Assembly (NCBI GenBank): GCA_028335825.1
Contig: JAIOKI010000026.1
Span: 186,001-250,000 of the forward strand
Source: Nosema muscidifuracis
Taxonomy: Eukaryota; Microsporidia; Nosematidae
DNA length: 64,000 nucleotides
Reading direction: 5' to 3'
A program made the translations under genes and the position numbers. Below are positions 31,064 to 42,628 of this stretch, one piece after another; within the stretch, counting starts at the first letter, position 1; each line of letters opens with the position of its first letter. The notes under the pieces were generated by a model. The model worked only from the letters and a program-made list of their open reading frames with translations, made no database searches and was not told the origin of the DNA.

Positions 31064-32029
31064 TTACTTTCCAATCTGATAGCATATAACCAAATAATCT
31101 AAAATACTCACTTTTGTTTTTCCAGTATCTTTAACCAAAATAATATCGTTAATTTCTTTGAGAAGATAATGATTAAATTCAATTTTTTCCATATTAAATT
31201 TATAATTAAGTATTTTGTATACATCTATAGGATAATATAAATTATACAAGAAGTTGATAAGTTGTTGTACTTCAAATATTTTGTTATTATAAGAGTCCAA
31301 CCTAGTATATTTATTTAATAGAATACTAGTATCATAATCTATCTTATCTTCAATACTTAATGAAATATTTATATCTGTAATCATATTCAAAATATTTTTA
31401 TCAGATATTTCTTCAAAGAATGTACATAAGATTGTGTATATCTTTCTGTATCCCATATTGAAAAAATGAGATGTGTAACCTTTGGGAATGTTTGTATTTA
31501 GAAGGATATCTGTTAAGATGTTGGGTTTAGGTATGTAAAGATTTTTATATTCAATGAGAGAAAGATCTTCTGATTGAATATATTTATGTATGTATTTGTA
31601 TAAATGGAATGTATCAGGTGAATATTTTGAATAAGTAATTAAAATATCAGAATCTATTGAATATTCATATTGACTCTTATTATTCCTTATATTGTCTTTT
31701 TTATAATCATCTTTGTCTTCTTTTTTATCATTTTTATAGTCATTCATTTTATTTTCTTGATTATCATTTTTATAGTCATTCTTTTTATCTTTTAAATCTT
31801 CTTCTTTACCATTTTTCTTATAGTCATTTTTATTACCTTCTTCTTTACCATTTTTCTTATGGTCATTTTTATTATTTTCTTGATTATCATTTTTATAGTC
31901 ATTTTTCTTATAAATATTTTTATTAGAGTTCTCTTTATGATTATTATAGTTTACTAATAAAATGATAATTATTCCATTCAACAACCCAGCTATAAATATC
32001 AATAAAGAATTATATTTAGTTATCAGCAT
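31064..32029 (-). CDS. Unknown membrane-anchored protein with Lys/Asn/Asp repeats
   Basis: Function not recognised. From the ATG at 32029 the protein has 321 residues. That start is preferred over the in-frame ATG at 32041 because aaggggtATG puts the GGG-type signal directly before it. Residues about 8-27 (LLIFIAGLLNGIIIILLVNY) are one membrane segment near the N-terminus. Residues about 30-115 are repeats of KNDYKNDNQENN/KKNGKEE-type charge-rich units. The remaining 200 residues look helical, ending NDIILVKDTGKTKVSILDYL. Layout, start signal and C-terminal pattern resemble the protein at 44999-46042 (NKDVLVYWKDEDLNITFLDV near its end), suggesting a distant paralogue. The bulk probably faces one side of a membrane, anchored by the N-terminal helix. 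Confidence 0.8.
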   Translation of the reverse strand: MLITKYNSLLIFIAGLLNGIIIILLVNYNNHKENSNKNIYKKNDYKNDNQENNKNDHKKNGKEEGNKNDYKKNGKEEDLKDKKNDYKNDNQENKMNDYKNDKKEDKDDYKKDNIRNNKSQYEYSIDSDILITYSKYSPDTFHLYKYIHKYIQSEDLSLIEYKNLYIPKPNILTDILLNTNIPKGYTSHFFNMGYRKIYTILCTFFEEISDKNILNMITDINISLSIEDKIDYDTSILLNKYTRLDSYNNKIFEVQQLINFLYNLYYPIDVYKILNYKFNMEKIEFNHYLLKEINDIILVKDTGKTKVSILDYLVICYQIGK

Positions 32030-32041
32030 ACCCCTTAACAT

Positions 32042-32801
32042 TATAATAAATATTTAATTAAATATAAATTAAAAACGAATATTTTTAATATTAAAAATAA
32101 TTATAAGATCAATTTGAAATCTCTTGTTTTTTTATTAATAATACAAATATTATGATATACTTAATTTAAAGTCTAATAAGATCTATCATAGAAGATATTA
32201 ATAAGTGTAAATAACTTAACTAATTAAATTACAGAATAATAAATATTAATATTAAATATAAGAAGATTTTTCTTAAGATAATCTTATTATGTAATCAGTA
32301 AAGGAGAGAGTATTATTAATCTTTAATAAGAAAAATGATGTTTACTACTATTATTATAATTTAACAAGATAATTAAATTATTAAAATATTTTATTATACT
32401 GAGTCATTCTCTTATCATAATCATTAGATCTTAATTTTTAGTTCTGTCTTCGTTGCTAAGTATAATACGGAACTATGTTTACTATAAAAATAAAGCTTTT
32501 TAGTATGATGATGAGTCATCAACTGTAATTTATACAAAAGACTAATCTATTTAAAAAAAATAATATTCTTTTTATAATAAGTTCGTTTATTACATATAAA
32601 TAAAAATACATAATAATTTTGAAGTAAAGCTTTAGATAATTTATAATATAATAAGTTCGTTTATTAAATATAAATAAAAGTACATAATAATTTTGAAGTA
32701 AAGCTTTAAAAGATTACATAAAACTTTAATTTACTCTGTAAATATTTGTTCTTATAATTCACCCCTTTATTAGTTATATTTTTTAAATTAAAACCCCTTA
32801 T
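32042..32801. other. Divergent spacer with a 74-bp duplication
   Basis: No gene. A segment starting gttcgtttattacatataaa occurs at 32581 and 32655, about 60 bases long and nearly identical, each ending ttttgaagtaaagcttt. Two CCCC motifs lie close to the next start (cacccctttatt and aaccccttatATG). Confidence 0.6.
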
Positions 32802-33413
32802 ATGGATAATAAAGATTTTTATAAGAAATCAGTAATACCACTAGTCTCTTCAATAGGAATATGTTTGATAGCATACTTTATATATAAATTAGTATATCCT
32901 AACACTCCTCCTGAAAAAAATATCAGTATTAATAGCAATAAGCTTAGAAATATTGATTTATTAAACGTAACTAAAAAAATTAAACTAAAAACACCTTATG
33001 TTGACGATAAAACAGCCAAACTTCTGTACTTGTCATTTCAAGTAATATTTCGTGAATATGGTAGATGGCAAGATTTAGTGATAATTCATCCACCAAAAGA
33101 ATCTAGTATAAAATTGGAAGGTAAGAAGATTGATGAATCAGAAATATTTTGGGATGCATTTTTTACTATTCCTTTTGTTAAAATAAACGATGAATGTTTT
33201 TATAAAGTCAGTGATTTTGAAATGTTCCTTGTCAAAGAGAATGAAGCTGTTATATATAATATAGCTATATTGTCAGATATTAATTATGATAAAGAGTTAC
33301 GTGATTTATTGATGGAGAAGAGTATTAAAATAGAAAAGGATGATATAAAAATAGCACCTATTGAGATTATGTTTGCTAAGTATGTAAAGTTTTTTATATT
33401 GAAAACCAAATAA
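32802..33413 (+). CDS. Single-pass membrane protein, paralogue of the 34664 gene
   Basis: A 203-residue protein of unknown function. Residues about 12-30 (IPLVSSIGICLIAYFIYKLV) form an N-terminal membrane segment, leaving a soluble C-terminal part of about 170 residues. The core VDDKTAKLLYLSFQVIFREYG and the end IAPIEIMFAKYVKFFILK align with LDEKILRLMYFAFRAVVMGY and LSPLEIMFSKYVRFFILK of the next gene on the same strand, with similar spacing (also ILSDINYDKELRDLL versus EINFDEELSKLL). The pair is therefore a divergent tandem duplication. Start signal aaccccttatATG. Confidence 0.85.
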   Translation: MDNKDFYKKSVIPLVSSIGICLIAYFIYKLVYPNTPPEKNISINSNKLRNIDLLNVTKKIKLKTPYVDDKTAKLLYLSFQVIFREYGRWQDLVIIHPPKESSIKLEGKKIDESEIFWDAFFTIPFVKINDECFYKVSDFEMFLVKENEAVIYNIAILSDINYDKELRDLLMEKSIKIEKDDIKIAPIEIMFAKYVKFFILKTK

Positions 33414-34663
33414 ACCTTTTTAATGAATGATTTAAATTTAAAGATTATTTATAAGATAGTAAAAAAGTATATAAATTAATTAGTCTTATTTTAATTATAT
33501 AAAATAATAAGACAGTTGAAAATTTTATAAATTATATAAAATAATAAGTCTTATTTTAATTATACAAATTAATAAGACAGTTACAAATTATTTCAATTAT
33601 ATAAATTACTTTTTTACATTTTGGGATAAAAGTTAAATTATGAAATTTGACTAGTTAGTATAACTAGAAACCCCTTACTTAATTACCAAAATAAAAAAAT
33701 CATTTTGTACACCATCATGTCGTTAAGTCTTCAATTAAAATACGTTTAAACTAAATAAAGTATAGATTTTTCATCAAAAATATTAATAATAAAACCTTAA
33801 GAATATTTCATAATATTTAAAAAAAATACTAGAAACTCATTATATAATTATATTTTATATTTTCTAATACTCACTATCAAGTCTAACTTACAAAATCTAA
33901 ACTTATTGGAGTGCATAACAAAATTTGTAAATTTAACAAAAAGTTTTTTGTTAAATTTATTTCAAACTGATTAAAAGTAAAATTAAATTAAACTGTAGAA
34001 TTCGATCTTGATTTCTAAAATATTGTTTAAATAAAAAATTTTATTCAGAATAAAATAAATCATTAAGCAATAAATTTCAACTATTTTTTTTGTAAATATG
34101 CTAAAGTCTTGAATTTATCTAAGAAAAATTATATAACACTGGTCTATCTATAATATACATTTTTTATTATTTACTATGTTCAATTTCAAAGATTAAATTT
34201 TAATAATTATACATTTTTTATATTGTCATGTTAAATTTCAAAAATTAAATTTTAATAATTATGCATTTTTATATTGTCATGTTAAATTTATCATTTGCAT
34301 AGGGCTTTAGAAAGAAATCTAATAATTATTATTTCTTTTATTTTACAAGAAAAATGACCAATTTAGACTGATAATTAAACAATTAGTAATCTACTAGTGA
34401 ATTTTTATAAAATAAAATCAAGTTAAACTCCTTTCTAATAATTTGTAAATAGAAATAAATTTAATTAATAATTTTAAAGTTTTTATACACCAATAATAAA
34501 ATATATAAATGATATATCAATATGACGTCTATCAATTAAGCTTATAAATTTACTAATTGGTATTAATTAGCCAATTTTTTAATGTAACGTCATCTCCTTT
34601 TCCACCTCCTTAATTTTTATTTGTCAGTTAGATGTTTAATAATAAACAATAATAGCCCTAATT
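33414..34663. other. Spacer between tandem paralogues, with repeats and an inverted repeat
   Basis: 1.25 kb without a gene. At 33470-33600 are repeats of aataagtcttattttaatta and ataagacagtt. At 33651-33667 is a perfect inverted repeat, ctagtta-gta-taactag. At 34185-34275 is a duplicated unit built on aattaaattttaataattat and tatattgtcatgttaaattt. Just upstream of the next gene is a pyrimidine-rich stretch (catctccttttccacctcct). Confidence 0.5.
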
Positions 34664-35344
34664 ATGACATTAGCAGAAATTCTTGTAAAATTCTTAGGTG
34701 GTATACTTATATTAGGTGTGTTATTAGTTGTAGTTTACTTATTACATAACATATATAGTAAGATATATCAAAAATCACAAATAATTAAACTAGATTGTAA
34801 AAGAATTGGAACTCTTGATATAAATAAACATATTGAGAATATGAAACGAAGAAATTTAGAGCTTGATGAAAAAATACTAAGACTGATGTATTTCGCATTC
34901 CGTGCTGTAGTTATGGGGTATAGTAAATATTCAGATAATGTTGTTTTATGTGAAAGTTATGATCCTGATAATAATAACGAAAAAGTTAATATTAAGATAT
35001 CCGAGAAGAAGACAGAAAACATAGATACAGAAATATTATCAAGATATGAAAAGGAAAAGAGTGAAGGGTCTCCTAGATTTAAGGAAGAATTGCTTACTTT
35101 CTCATTTCAAGATGTTAATGGAGAAAATTGTTATAAATTAAACGATCAAGATAAATATATTATAATTTCCAATGAGGCAATCATCAATAGTCTAATAGAA
35201 AAATCCGAAATAAATTTTGACGAGGAACTGTCTAAATTATTGGCAGAAAAGAATATAAAAACAGTCGATGATGAATATTTTATGCTTTCGCCTTTAGAGA
35301 TTATGTTTTCTAAATATGTTAGATTTTTTATTTTGAAACTTTAA
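34664..35344 (+). CDS. Single-pass membrane protein, paralogue of the 32802 gene
   Basis: A 226-residue protein of unknown function. Residues about 6-30 (LVKFLGGILILGVLLVVVYL) are a strong N-terminal membrane segment. The soluble part shares with the preceding gene the blocks LDEKILRLMYFAFRAVVMGY, EINFDEELSKLLAEKNIK and LSPLEIMFSKYVRFFILKL, in the same order. It carries an extra charged stretch of about 20 residues in the middle (SRYEKEKSEGSPRFKEE). The ATG follows atagccctaattATG. The two copies are diverged enough that the duplication is not recent. Confidence 0.85.
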   Translation: MTLAEILVKFLGGILILGVLLVVVYLLHNIYSKIYQKSQIIKLDCKRIGTLDINKHIENMKRRNLELDEKILRLMYFAFRAVVMGYSKYSDNVVLCESYDPDNNNEKVNIKISEKKTENIDTEILSRYEKEKSEGSPRFKEELLTFSFQDVNGENCYKLNDQDKYIIISNEAIINSLIEKSEINFDEELSKLLAEKNIKTVDDEYFMLSPLEIMFSKYVRFFILKL

Positions 35345-35522
35345 TAAAATATCTTGATCAATTTTTTATTGATTATCTTTAATGTTTTGAGTAAAATACA
35401 CTTACTAAGTGAATCGAGAAAAAAATTATCGATTATCATTATAATTAAAAATTTAATCTTAAAAAAATTATATTCTTGTTCTTAGAACAGAAAAGCTTAA
35501 CTAAATAAATAAAAAAAATCTA

Positions 35523-35700
35523 TCATTTTTTTTACATGCAAAGTCTAAGTGATAAAATATAATAGAATTTTTAAATATTTCATTTTTTTTACATGCAAAG
35601 TCTAAGTGATAAAATGTAATAAAATTATTAAATATTTCATTTTTTTTACATGCAAAGTCTAAGTGATAAAATATAATAAAATTATTAAATATTTCATTTT
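35523..35700. repeat. Tandem repeat, 57-bp period, 3 copies
   Basis: ttacatgcaaagtctaagtg recurs at 35532, 35589 and 35646, each followed by ataaaatataataaaatt or a close variant. Confidence 0.95.
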
Positions 35701-37991
35701 TTTACATTTTTCTTAGCTTTTTAAATTATAAACAAATCTCGTTATTTTTTGCCTATAAAATTTACTGTTATGTTCATTCAATTCCTAATTCTACTCAAAT
35801 TAAATTACTATCTAGTTTCTATATAATAAAATATAAATTTTTTATTGAATTATAACAGTCGTAAAACCTTATTCGTATTAATGAAAATATGATATGACTA
35901 TAAATAAGTGTGTAAAATGTACTATTATTATTTTATTTTATTGGTGCAATTTTTGGTAGTCTTGTGGTTTTTCTTCTGTACTGATTTTTATCTTAAACAT
36001 ATCAAAGGCTTTATATTGAATTATATATTCTTAAATATAAATAGTTAAACATTTATAGTTCATATTTAATTTATAAGAATAAAATCTAATTAAAATTATG
36101 AAATATCTGTTATTTTAATTACAACATAGAATAAGTTAAAAAAGTATTCTTCTATTTCACTGTATATACTCAGTTTTTTAATTAAAAAAAATATAAAAAT
36201 TCTTAATCATATTTATTATTGAAATAAGTCTCAAGAAATTTAGTATAAATAGCTTTAAATTATTTTTTATAAGATTTTAAATCATTAATTAGATATTTAA
36301 TAAAATATTATTTTTATCTTTAACAGTCTTTTTATTATTTCTGATAACACTTTAGATGTTTAAAGATGATTACATTTAATTTTATTTTTTCTTAATTATC
36401 TTTACCATTTATATTTTCTTAATAAAAGTATCATTAAGATTACCTAATTAAAAATTAATATAAAAACTAGTATTATATATTTTATATAAAATAGCACTAA
36501 AAATTAAATAAAATCACATATCATTCTGCTTCAATAAATTAAAATAAAAATTTTATTTAAATTAAAAAAGCTATAACATTCTATATAAGATATTTAACAT
36601 TATTTAAAAGATATATACTTGATTTTAAATAATGTATTTCTAAGAATATATAAATATCATATTAAAAATATTTTTTAATTTTTTGTTATAAATAATTATA
36701 GTTTAGTTATTAATTACTAAACTATAAAAATTATTGATTTTATATTGAAGAATGGTTTATAATATAGAATTAGAACTCATAAGGGGAAAATATTAATAAT
36801 TAAAATAATTTGTTTGTTATAAGAACGTTTATAATAAAATGTTACTTAGTACTGAGAACTTTCTCGTGTCTAAAGCTACATATAAAAGTTAAATTAATTA
36901 AATATAATTTCTATTTATCAATTATTCTAAACATAAAAGAGATAGTTATAAAAAACAGGTTGTTTCTGCCTACCCAACACTTTAATTATAATTATAAAAT
37001 TTATACTTTATAAAGCTTGATCTCTTTTATAAATTCATGTATAGAAAAGATAAAGCTTTATAAAGTATAAATTTTTAGATGAGTTTTAAATAAAGATTAT
37101 TGAAAAAGTATTGGATGGAGTTTTAATAAATACAATTGATAATAAAAAATTAATCTCAAGTTAGATAGCTAAACAGAAACGTATATTAGAAAAATATTCA
37201 GAAGACCTTGGAAAGCTTAATTAAAGTTGATGACTAATGGAAATTACTAATGTCTCTATTTTGATTTAAAAGATTGTAACATAAAAATTAAATTTAATAT
37301 TTGTTTTTTATATTATGTAAACCATTTTTTTATTCTTGTTTAAAAAATGATTATTTATCATTTTGAAAAACTGCTATAATTAATAGATTTTGTGAGGAGT
37401 TTTATTTTAAATACTACAATCCAGATAATACCTGTTTTTTTTAAGTATTAAATTATTTCAACCAATTAATTTTTATTTTGTATAGTAAAAATGCATTTAT
37501 AAAAATTTATTATACAAATTCACATTGTAAAAAAAATTTAATCGAAAATTCTTTATATTAATAAATTTATTTAAATTTAAAATTTTAAGAATAAATATAA
37601 TAATAGATTAATTATTAAATACTATAAAAATATTATTAAGCTAAGAGTAATTATACATAAGTCTTATTAATTTTAATAATAATTTATTTAATTATTAAAT
37701 ACTACAAAAAACCAACTGAACTTTTAAATAAGAAAAAGTAGCATATGCTAGAAAATCTAACAAAATTAAAGGGGTTATCAATTAATTTTGGAACTTATTA
37801 TTTTATAACAGTTTAATCTTTTCTATTGAAAAAATTTCTTGATTTTTATAGTTTTACAATGCAGTACAGAGAATAAGACTTGGAAATTTTAAATTTTTAT
37901 TTATTTGAAAGCTATTATGTTACTCCTTTTATTATATCGTGCTAGTTATTTAAAGAGTTATCATTTTAGTTTATATATCCAAGTTGATTTT

Positions 37992-38167
37992 GATTTTTCA
38001 TTTATATTTTCTCTATGTTTTTATAAAAGTGATTGAATAAGTGTAAGCTTGTACTTGGTAGGCTACCTCTGGCATTTTTGATTTTTCATTTATATTTTCT
38101 CTATGTTTTTATAAAAGTGATTGAATAAGTGTAAGCTTGTACTTGGTAGGCTACCTCTGGAATTTTT
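37992..38167. repeat. Recent 88-bp tandem duplication with GC-richer hairpin core
   Basis: Two copies of an 88-base unit (37992-38079 and 38080-38167), identical apart from about one base (ggcattttt versus ggaattttt). Each holds aagtgtaagcttgtactt, an imperfect palindrome, then ggtag-g-ctacc, a 5-base inverted repeat with a 1-base loop. Both are more G+C-rich than the flanks. Confidence 0.95.
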
Positions 38168-38632
38168 GATATTAATTTATATTAAAAAAATCTCATTAAT
38201 TAATAAAAATTGAAAACAATGTATAAAACACAAAAATTTATTACAAACATCAAAATACTCATAAGATTTTTAATTTCTGTTTAAAATAAACCTGATCATT
38301 TTTTATTATGTTTTTAATATATATCAAAAATCAAGAGAAATTATTAAATTGCTATAAATTTAAAATTTCATGCCAGAGGTTTTTTAAGATAATATCGTCT
38401 CAATTTTGAATTATTATATAATTTTAATAATAAAAGAAATTATTCTGTAAAAAAATAAAAGATAGTTTTTCACGCTTATAAGTCTCTTAATCATTTAAAA
38501 ACGTGTTATATTAAAATTTAAATAAAGAGAAAAACATTAATGATACGAAATTAAATAATAAAAAATGAATAAATTTCGTAAAAATATTATATTATTATTT
38601 TATTGATGATCAATTTTTTAATTTTAATTAAT

Positions 38633-39319
38633 TTATTGATTAGAAATAAATTCATTAATATAAATAAGTTCAAATAGTTCTAAACACTTATCTATACTAG
38701 ATAAAACTTCTTGATCTGGTTTTACCATTGAGCTAAAATCATCAAGTTTTTTTAAAAAATTTTTAAATTCAAAATATTCCCATCGAGTATACTGACTTTC
38801 AAACTCTTCATGACATTTGTAACAAAGATTATTCAACTCGATTAAATTTTTTCTGTATTGTTCTAAGAACTTCTTACTAGATCTAAATTTTCTTCGATTT
38901 CTTTTATAACAGTTTTTATTTGCTAATCCTTCAATTTCTTTAAAAGATTGATCAATTAACCATGTAGATTTTTTTTTTACTAGAATACTTTTTAAAGATT
39001 TTATCAATTTTCTTAAACCCTTTGCCTTAGTTTCTTTTACAGGAGATAAAATATATTCCTTAATCTTAGATTTTATATCTTTTTTTAATTCTTGCAACTC
39101 TTTTTCAAAATTTAGAATATTCAGTTTAATAGTATCATTCCATATTCGCACATTATGAATATTGCTCAAGAATTCTTTTATTTGATTCGATTGCGAATCA
39201 ATAGTTAAATTGCTCTGCGTTAATAAATCTTTATCAGCATTAGATTCAATTGTCGAGTATTCAGTATTTATACTTCCATAAACTGTCAATAAGTATATGC
39301 TTACCAATTCTTGAATCAT
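38633..39319 (-). CDS. Small probably secreted protein, cluster family member 1
   Basis: A 228-residue protein of unknown function, one of four related genes at 38.6-44.5 kb on the same strand. The N-terminus MIQELVSIYLLTVYGSI is a weak signal-peptide candidate. Shared family blocks: KKKSTWLIDQSFKEIEGL, FLEQYRKNLIELNNLCYKC, and MVKPDQEVLSSIDKCLELF. The body is helical and rich in Lys/Glu/Leu, with few cysteines. Start signal aatacccgtATG. Confidence 0.85.
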   Translation of the reverse strand: MIQELVSIYLLTVYGSINTEYSTIESNADKDLLTQSNLTIDSQSNQIKEFLSNIHNVRIWNDTIKLNILNFEKELQELKKDIKSKIKEYILSPVKETKAKGLRKLIKSLKSILVKKKSTWLIDQSFKEIEGLANKNCYKRNRRKFRSSKKFLEQYRKNLIELNNLCYKCHEEFESQYTRWEYFEFKNFLKKLDDFSSMVKPDQEVLSSIDKCLELFELIYINEFISNQ

Positions 39320-39819
39320 ACGGGTATTAATATAATTTTATTTATATCTTTTTAATTTAAAAGTTAATTAATTGATAAATTAATACGAATTTATATATAT
39401 TATTTTTAATTTAAAAATGTAAATAAGAAATTCTATATTTTTTTATATATAAGAGATGGTTAATTGATAAGAAATTCTATATATTTTTTATATAAGAGAT
39501 GATTAATTGATAAGAAATTCTATATATTTTTATATAAGAGATGGTTAATTAATAAATTAATAGTCGTATTCATTGAGTTGATTAATTAACATTTTAATAC
39601 GAAATTCTATAAATTATTTTTTTTATTTAAGAGATGACTAATTAATATTTTAATACGAAATTCTATAAATTAATAATTGTATTCATTGAGTTGATTAATT
39701 AACATTTTAATACGAAATTCTATAAATTATTTTTTTATTTAAAAGATGACTAATTGATAAATTAATATTTATAATTTATAGAGTTGGGATTTTTATATCA
39801 AAAATTAATAATTCATTTA
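39320..39819. repeat. Repeats between family members 1 and 2
   Basis: Units of gataagaaattctatatatt and ttttatataagagatggtta at 39.42-39.55 kb, then units of taatacgaaattctataaat with attgagttgattaattaaca at 39.57-39.77 kb. All are imperfect, with periods of about 55-120 bp. Confidence 0.8.
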
Positions 39820-40578
39820 TTATCTGAAAAATAATATTTTTCTTATCATATTTGATAAAGATAGTGTTTTCCTTTTTTTATATTTAGTTTTATCAAGTAT
39901 ATTAAAATACTTACAACACCTTCTACTGCTATTAAGAATTTGTTTACTTGGTCTAACAGCTTCATCAAATTGTTGTAGGAATAATAAAATATATTCAAAT
40001 ACTAACCTATCTAAGAATTTATATTCTGCACTATAAATTTTTTCTGTTAGAAGGGATATCTGATATAATTCATTGATAGTTTTATTATATTTTTTTAAAA
40101 AATTTTCAGTCTTTTCAATGCATTCATATTCCTTATTTTTATTATTATCTTTTAAAAAAATATCTAATTTAATCAATCTATCACTAAAAAGCCATTTATT
40201 TTCTTTAATAAATTTTTTTTTAAATGATTCAGTTATGTATAGAATATTTTTCATTGAATTATCAACTGAATTCGAAAAATGTTTTTTTGAAATATCTTTT
40301 GCATATTCATAATTGTCTTTAGCAGCATATTCTATAAATTCAAAATTACAAATTAAAAAATTGTTGTATGTAATTAGTCTACTTAATTCTTTCTTAAGTA
40401 TGTACAAAATTTTTTCTTCTTTATCTTTAAAATAGGTTTTTGTTTGATTGTATGATTTTAGCTCATATTTATAATCTAAAATCCTTACGCTACCTGATAT
40501 TTCATCTTTATGATTATCTTGGCATGATAATATTTTATTTATAATTAATAAAACATAAAAATTAAATAAAGTTTTCAT
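39820..40578 (-). CDS. Small secreted protein, cluster family member 2
   Basis: A 252-residue protein of unknown function. MKTLFNFYVLLIINKILSCQ is a good signal peptide with cleavage plausible after the SC pair. Family blocks: KENKWLFSDRLIKLDIFL, FLKKYNKTINELYQISLLT, AVRPSKQILNSSRRCCKYF, in the same order and spacing as its neighbours. A short tail after the last block is basic (KYKKRKTLSLSNMIRK). Start signal tctaccccATG, with the motif touching the start codon. Confidence 0.85.
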   Translation of the reverse strand: MKTLFNFYVLLIINKILSCQDNHKDEISGSVRILDYKYELKSYNQTKTYFKDKEEKILYILKKELSRLITYNNFLICNFEFIEYAAKDNYEYAKDISKKHFSNSVDNSMKNILYITESFKKKFIKENKWLFSDRLIKLDIFLKDNNKNKEYECIEKTENFLKKYNKTINELYQISLLTEKIYSAEYKFLDRLVFEYILLFLQQFDEAVRPSKQILNSSRRCCKYFNILDKTKYKKRKTLSLSNMIRKILFFR

Positions 40579-42024
40579 GGGGTAGAAATAATTTAGACAA
40601 ATAAAATCAAAATTTTATGTTATGTGCTATTTAAAATTCCATATAAGATTCTTATTTTTTCAATTTTTAAAAAATGACATGATTTATATTTTTAATTGAT
40701 ACTAAGATAAATTAAAAAAAAATTAATAAAAATTAAGAGAAGATATAATTAAGTTTTTTATAATATTGTAAAATTCTAAAAGAATAAATCATAAAATCTT
40801 TATAATAAAATGTTTCATGAATGTAAACATAGATAGATCAAAAAAGTTGTTTATAATATTCAGTGTTTAATATAGAATTAGCTAGGTAAGTATTTACAAA
40901 ATTTATATTAAACGATGACATCATCCCATCACAACACTCAGAAATTATTTTCTGTTGCATAAAATCTACTAGTTAGAGAAAGTATTTGCAAAATGTATAT
41001 TAAACGATGACATCATCCCATCACAACATTCAGAAATTATTTTCTGCCTAATATCAAATTATGTAAAGAAGTATTTAAAAAATTTCCATGTTTTAATCTT
41101 CAATTATGCAATTAAAATGAATCTTATTCTTTTATGTTGATATATATTATTACAAAAAAGTTTAAGTAGATGAGTCACTGTTCAAAATGTTTATTATTAA
41201 TAATTAAAGGTAATTTGAAAAAAGATCTTCTATGATTTTGTACTAATTTAAATTAAAAAATAATTACTGAAAGGTAAATAATGATTTTAGACTAGCTCAA
41301 ATACATTAATAAAGATAGTATTCCAGCAAAACAAAATATAATATTAGAGAAATTTTTTGTAATGCAGAATATTTTTAATCATGACATAGACAATAACATA
41401 AAACCTTATTTAATAAATGATAGAGACTTTGATTTAAATGAAGTTTAGTCAGTTTACAGATTTTTTCAATGGAAAACAAAAAAATTAATTGTATGACCAT
41501 AAGCATATCTCATTATTAAAACTTTATAATTTTTAAAGAAGTCTTCATATAAGAAATACACTCAAATTCTATCAAGTCTGTATTATTCAAGTTTTAAAAG
41601 AAAACATCTATACTTTTTATTTAAAATCCAGATTTAATTTCTTAGAGCATACTTAATAACGATGTTATTTTAACTTTTAATAAAAACTTGTAAGTTTACC
41701 ATCAATATTAAATCTGATGATTGTTTGATAATATTGACTTTTTATAATTTGGTTATTAAAAAAATAGACCATGTTATTAAGGATAATCTTTAGCTAGTTA
41801 AGTCAAAAAAAAATTTAATATTTGAAAACCCCGTTTTATCTATTTAATAAATTTAATCAATATATTTATTAAAATTATTTAGTAACAAGCTTCAATATAG
41901 ATATAGTACAAAGATAAAGTTGAAAAGTTAAGCCGAGGCATATATATAGATTTTAATACCAAAGATTACTTTAAAGACCTTAATAATAAACAATCGAACT
42001 TTTATATTAGTTATAAATAAAAAA
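40579..42024. other. Spacer with duplication and possible gene remnant
   Basis: It contains a 92-bp tandem duplication (listed). At about 41.28-41.80 kb + strand short open pieces such as MQNIFNHDIDNNIKPYLIND, then RDFDLNEV and FKRKHLYFLFKIQI, could be a broken gene, but no family is recognisable. The rest is A+T-rich. Confidence 0.4.
40888..41049. repeat. 92-bp tandem duplication with GATGACATCATC core
   Basis: Copies start at 40888 (aagtatttacaaaatttata) and 40980 (aagtatttgcaaaatgtata). Both contain aaacgatgacatcatcccat then cacaacactcagaaattatt, with a few differences. Confidence 0.9.
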
Positions 42025-42106
42025 CGACGATGGCGAGATTCGAACTCGCGCTCCACTAGGGAAATAGATTAGCAATCTACCGCGTTAACCACTTTGCTAC
42101 ACCGTC
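42025..42106 (-). tRNA. tRNA-Ser (anticodon GCT)
   Basis: An 82-base tRNA with a long variable arm. On the minus strand it begins GACGGTGTAGCAAAGTGGTT. The acceptor GACGGTG pairs with CATCGTC (one G-T). The anticodon stem GTAGA/TCTAT has loop TTGCTAA, anticodon GCT (codons AGC/AGT). The T arm is GCGAG-TTCGAAT-CTCGC. No intron; six T follow as the Pol III terminator. Confidence 0.95.
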
Positions 42107-42269
42107 ATTAAAAATTTAAAATCAATATTCAATAACCTAATAATAAATTAAGAATTAAATTGAATATAAATTTAGATTTATAATGACAAACAGTATTACT
42201 GTTTAATTATATATTATTATATCATCTATGAATATATTTTATCAATGATAAATTAAATTACTCATTTTT

Positions 42270-42615
42270 AGAATATAAACATATTACTAAAAATTTAAGA
42301 CACTTTTGAAATAAATATTTATATAACGAAATTCTAATACTAAAATATTTTATTAATTTATGAATATAAACATATACTATAAATTTAAGACACTTTTGAA
42401 ATAAAATTATTTAAATAGTGAAATTCTAATACTAAAATATTTTATTAATTTATGAATATAAACATATACTATAAATTTAAGACACTTTTGAAATAAAATT
42501 ATTTAAATAGTGAAATTCTAATACTAAAATATTTTATTAATTTATGAATATAAACATATTATTATAAATTTAAGACACTTTTGAAATAAAAATTTAAATA
42601 ACGAAATTATAACAT
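42270..42615. repeat. Tandem repeat, about 91-bp period, 4 copies
   Basis: Units containing aatttatgaatataaacata, taaatttaagacacttttga and gaaattctaatactaaaata repeat about four times up to the 3' end of family member 3. The middle copies are almost identical. Confidence 0.9.
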
Positions 42616-42628
42616 TGAAAATACTTTA

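Larger units (their letters stand above)
35345..38632. other. 3.3-kb gene-free region
   Basis: Extremely A+T-rich; no supportable gene on either strand. It contains two tandem repeats listed separately. An open frame at 36810-37013 has no ATG at its start and no start signal. It separates the membrane-protein pair from the secreted-family cluster. Confidence 0.5.

Noticed and set aside
33651-33667. Perfect inverted repeat ctagtta-gta-taactag
   Set aside because: Too short and isolated to claim a terminator or binding site; chance palindromes are frequent in such A+T-rich DNA.
36810-37013. 67-codon open frame in the gene desert
   Set aside because: No ATG at its beginning, no CCC/GGG signal, and composition typical of chance frames in A+T-rich DNA.
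41880-41960. Minus-strand TGCCTCGGCTTAAC resembling the 5' end of U2 snRNA
   Set aside because: The branch-point-recognition GTAGTA element and the following conserved U2 sequence are missing.
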